This document shows positions 4,358 through 5,824 of a stretch of DNA of 5,824 bases, one piece after another; positions within the stretch are counted from its first letter, which is position 1; the number at the start of each line of letters is the position of its first letter. The notes below the pieces were generated by a model. It saw only the letters and a list, made by a program, of their open reading frames with translations. It did no database searches and was not told where the DNA came from. Made by a program: the position numbers and the translations under genes. Source of the DNA: Litoreibacter sp. (lineage in GTDB: Bacteria > Pseudomonadota > Alphaproteobacteria > Rhodobacterales > Rhodobacteraceae); contig JABDPP010000404.1 in assembly GCA_013042765.1 (NCBI GenBank), forward strand, positions 1-5,824, in the 5' to 3' direction.

Positions 4358-5230
4358 TTAAAGCACCCGTCCCGCCACCGCGTCCAGCTTGGCCACCAGC
4401 GCCGGGTCGCGATTGTCGGGCCGGGTCAGGATTGCAAAGTCCAATGCCGTGTCGCAGCCATGCGAACAGGGCGCGCGCGCACCGCTCAGTAGCGTGGGAA
4501 GCCGACGGATCATATCGCGCGCCTTGTTGGCATTGCCCATCAGCGTCGCGATGATCTGGCTGACATCAACCTCGCCATGTTCGGGATGCCAGCTGTCGTA
4601 ATCGGTGACCATGGCCACGGAGACATAGCAGAGCTCTGCCTCGCGGGCGAGTTTCGCCTCCGGCATGTTGGTCATGCCGATGACGTCCGCGTTCCAGCTC
4701 TCGCGATATATCTTGGACTCAGCCAGCGTGGAGAACTGCGGTCCCTCCATAGCTAGGTAGGTCCCGCCGTCATGAGCTGAGACGCCGGCCGCCTGCGCCG
4801 CGCTGAGGCAGGCCGCACCAAGGCGTCCGCAGGTTGGGTGCGCGACGCTGACATGGGCCACACAGCCCGTGCCGAAAAAGCTTTTCTCCCGGGCGAAGGT
4901 CCGATCGATGAACTGGTCGACGATGACGAAATCCCCCGGCGCCATCTCTTCGCGAAATGACCCGCAGGCGGAGACGGAAATCACATCCGTTACCCCGAGC
5001 CGTTTCAGCGCGTCGATGTTGGCCCGGTAGGGAACCGTCGAGGGGCTCAGACTGTGTCCCCGGGCATGACGCGGCAGGAAGGCCATTTTCATCCCCTCCA
5101 GTTCCCCGGTCAGGATTTCGTCAGAGGGCGCGCCCCAGGGCGTCCCCACTTGGCGCCACTGGGCCCTGTCGAGACCGTCAATATCATAGACACCCGATCC
5201 ACCGATCACGCCCAAAACCGTTTCTGACAT
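4358..5230 (-). CDS. mtnP: S-methyl-5'-thioadenosine phosphorylase
   Basis: MtnP splits methylthioadenosine, the by-product of polyamine and homoserine-lactone synthesis, with phosphate into adenine and 5-methylthioribose 1-phosphate, the entry to methionine salvage. The 290 residues match the family. Landmarks: [13 protein letters not shown] (8-20), the phosphate-binding PRHARGH (53-59) with [20 protein letters not shown] (61-80), [25 protein letters not shown] (87-111), [17 protein letters not shown] (160-176), [16 protein letters not shown] (185-200) with Met186 and Thr187 near the ribose site, and TDYDSWH (209-215), where Asp210 and Asp212 select 6-aminopurines such as adenine rather than guanine. 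The start ATG (5228-5230) has GGAG at 5237-5240, 6 nt away. Apt lies downstream on the same strand, and the gene is divergent from sulP. The aspartate pair makes MTA rather than inosine/guanosine phosphorylase the likely activity. Confidence 0.95.
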   Translation of the reverse strand: MSETVLGVIGGSGVYDIDGLDRAQWRQVGTPWGAPSDEILTGELEGMKMAFLPRHARGHSLSPSTVPYRANIDALKRLGVTDVISVSACGSFREEMAPGDFVIVDQFIDRTFAREKSFFGTGCVAHVSVAHPTCGRLGAACLSAAQAAGVSAHDGGTYLAMEGPQFSTLAESKIYRESWNADVIGMTNMPEAKLAREAELCYVSVAMVTDYDSWHPEHGEVDVSQIIATLMGNANKARDMIRRLPTLLSGARAPCSHGCDTALDFAILTRPDNRDPALVAKLDAVAGRVL

Positions 5231-5415
5231 CTGCTGCTCCGCTTGCCTGTTTGGGCGGCATATTGGCCGAAGGTGAACGCAAAGGAAATGCCGCGTTCGC
5301 GCAGCTCTGCCGCAAATGCATGGCTGGTATACACAAGAATACCGTGCAATTCACGGTGAACGTGTTATCTGGCGGCCAATCACAATAATTCAGACGAAAA
5401 GAAGAGGCCAGCAGC
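5231..5415. promoter_or_regulatory. Divergent intergenic region between mtnP and sulP with overlapping inverted repeats
   Basis: This 185-bp region must hold the promoters of both divergent genes. GGTAT-N8-ATACC (5326-5343) overlaps ACCGTG-CAATT-CACGGT (5341-5357) by three bases, and TTCACGGTGAA (5350-5360) is a further palindrome within it. CTGGC (5369-5373) can pair with GCCAG (5407-5411), which overlaps the sulP ribosome site GAGG (5404-5407). These may be operators or mutually exclusive leader hairpins. I cannot place -35 and -10 hexamers with confidence on either strand, and see no further gene here. Confidence 0.4.
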
Positions 5416-5824
5416 GTGACACGCGTTCTCATGGCGGCCCTCGCCAAAAACTCGTTCCTGTCGGAACTGAACCGCGGCCCCGGACAGAAGATGGACGCCA
5501 CTCGCTGGCGGATCGAGATCCTGTCGGGGCTGACCGTGGCGCTCGCCCTCGTTCCAGAAGCCGTTGCGTTTGCCTTCGTGGCAGGGGTGCATCCGCTCGT
5601 CGGCCTTTACGCCGCATTCATCGTTGGCCTGATCACGGCCCTGATCGGCGGTCGTCCTGGGATGATCTCGGGCGCGACGGGCGCGCTGGCTGTGGTGATG
5701 GTCAGCCTCGTTGCGGTGCACGGGGTTGAATATCTCTTTGCAACGGTAGTCCTGATGGGCCTGATCCAGATCGCGGCGGGGATCTTCCGGCTTGGGAAAT
5801 TCATTCGGTTGGTCCCGCACCCGG
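5416..5824 (+). CDS. SulP-family anion (sulfate) transporter, 3'-truncated by window edge
   Basis: SulP proteins are inner-membrane carriers for sulfate, bicarbonate or related anions. About 136 N-terminal residues are present and the frame runs open off the right edge; full-length members have roughly 500-600 residues, often with a C-terminal STAS domain that is not visible here. A short polar N-terminus (1-32) is followed by membrane segments near 35-56, 60-78, 86-103 and 107-125. Family landmarks are [20 protein letters not shown] (38-57), PLVGLYAAF (60-68) and [10 protein letters not shown] (85-94). I chose GTG 5416 because GAGG lies 8 nt upstream and an in-frame TAA is at 5386-5388; ATG 5431 is an alternative but lacks a ribosome site. 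Which anion it carries cannot be judged from this part, though the neighbouring sulfur genes make sulfate attractive. Confidence 0.9.
   Translation, partial: MTRVLMAALAKNSFLSELNRGPGQKMDATRWRIEILSGLTVALALVPEAVAFAFVAGVHPLVGLYAAFIVGLITALIGGRPGMISGATGALAVVMVSLVAVHGVEYLFATVVLMGLIQIAAGIFRLGKFIRLVPHP

Noticed and set aside
5365..5370. TTATCT as a sulP -10 element
   Set aside because: No acceptable -35 hexamer lies about 17 bp upstream, so the promoter call is unsupported.

Overview
The window looks like a piece of an alphaproteobacterial chromosome, most likely Rhodobacteraceae (Rhodobacter, Paracoccus or Roseobacter relatives). The reasons are the GC-rich coding DNA, an aminotransferase that reads almost like the aromatic aminotransferase I remember from Paracoccus denitrificans, and an intergenic CCTCCGGCGGGG-ATATTT element that I associate with this family. 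These comparisons are from memory, not from a search. No phage, insertion sequence, CRISPR, tRNA or rRNA gene is visible.

Layout, left to right. On the plus strand come the 3' part of smpB (trans-translation), a small unrecognised membrane protein 8 bp behind it, then sseA (3-mercaptopyruvate sulfurtransferase) and an aromatic/aspartate aminotransferase only 4 bp after sseA. Next is a yhhQ-type queuosine-precursor transporter behind a 122-nt leader that can fold in alternative ways. A 251-bp gap (3487-3737) has no conventional gene but is full of structure: an 18-codon ORF behind a perfect Shine-Dalgarno sequence, a three-way-junction fold, a strong plus-strand terminator and a separate minus-strand terminator. 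On the minus strand lie apt and, upstream of it in the same direction, mtnP. After a 185-bp divergent intergenic region, a plus-strand SulP-family anion transporter starts and runs off the right edge.

How the genes fit together. The aminotransferase and SseA could form a short route from cysteine through 3-mercaptopyruvate to protein persulfide or sulfide plus pyruvate. MtnP releases adenine from methylthioadenosine and Apt returns that adenine to AMP. With SulP, sulfur metabolism recurs across the window, although I see no shared regulatory site. The protein genes are ordinary housekeeping or salvage genes. The least explained material is non-coding: the 3541-3714 RNA-like element, the yhhQ leader with a possible ribosome-site switch, and overlapping inverted repeats before sulP.
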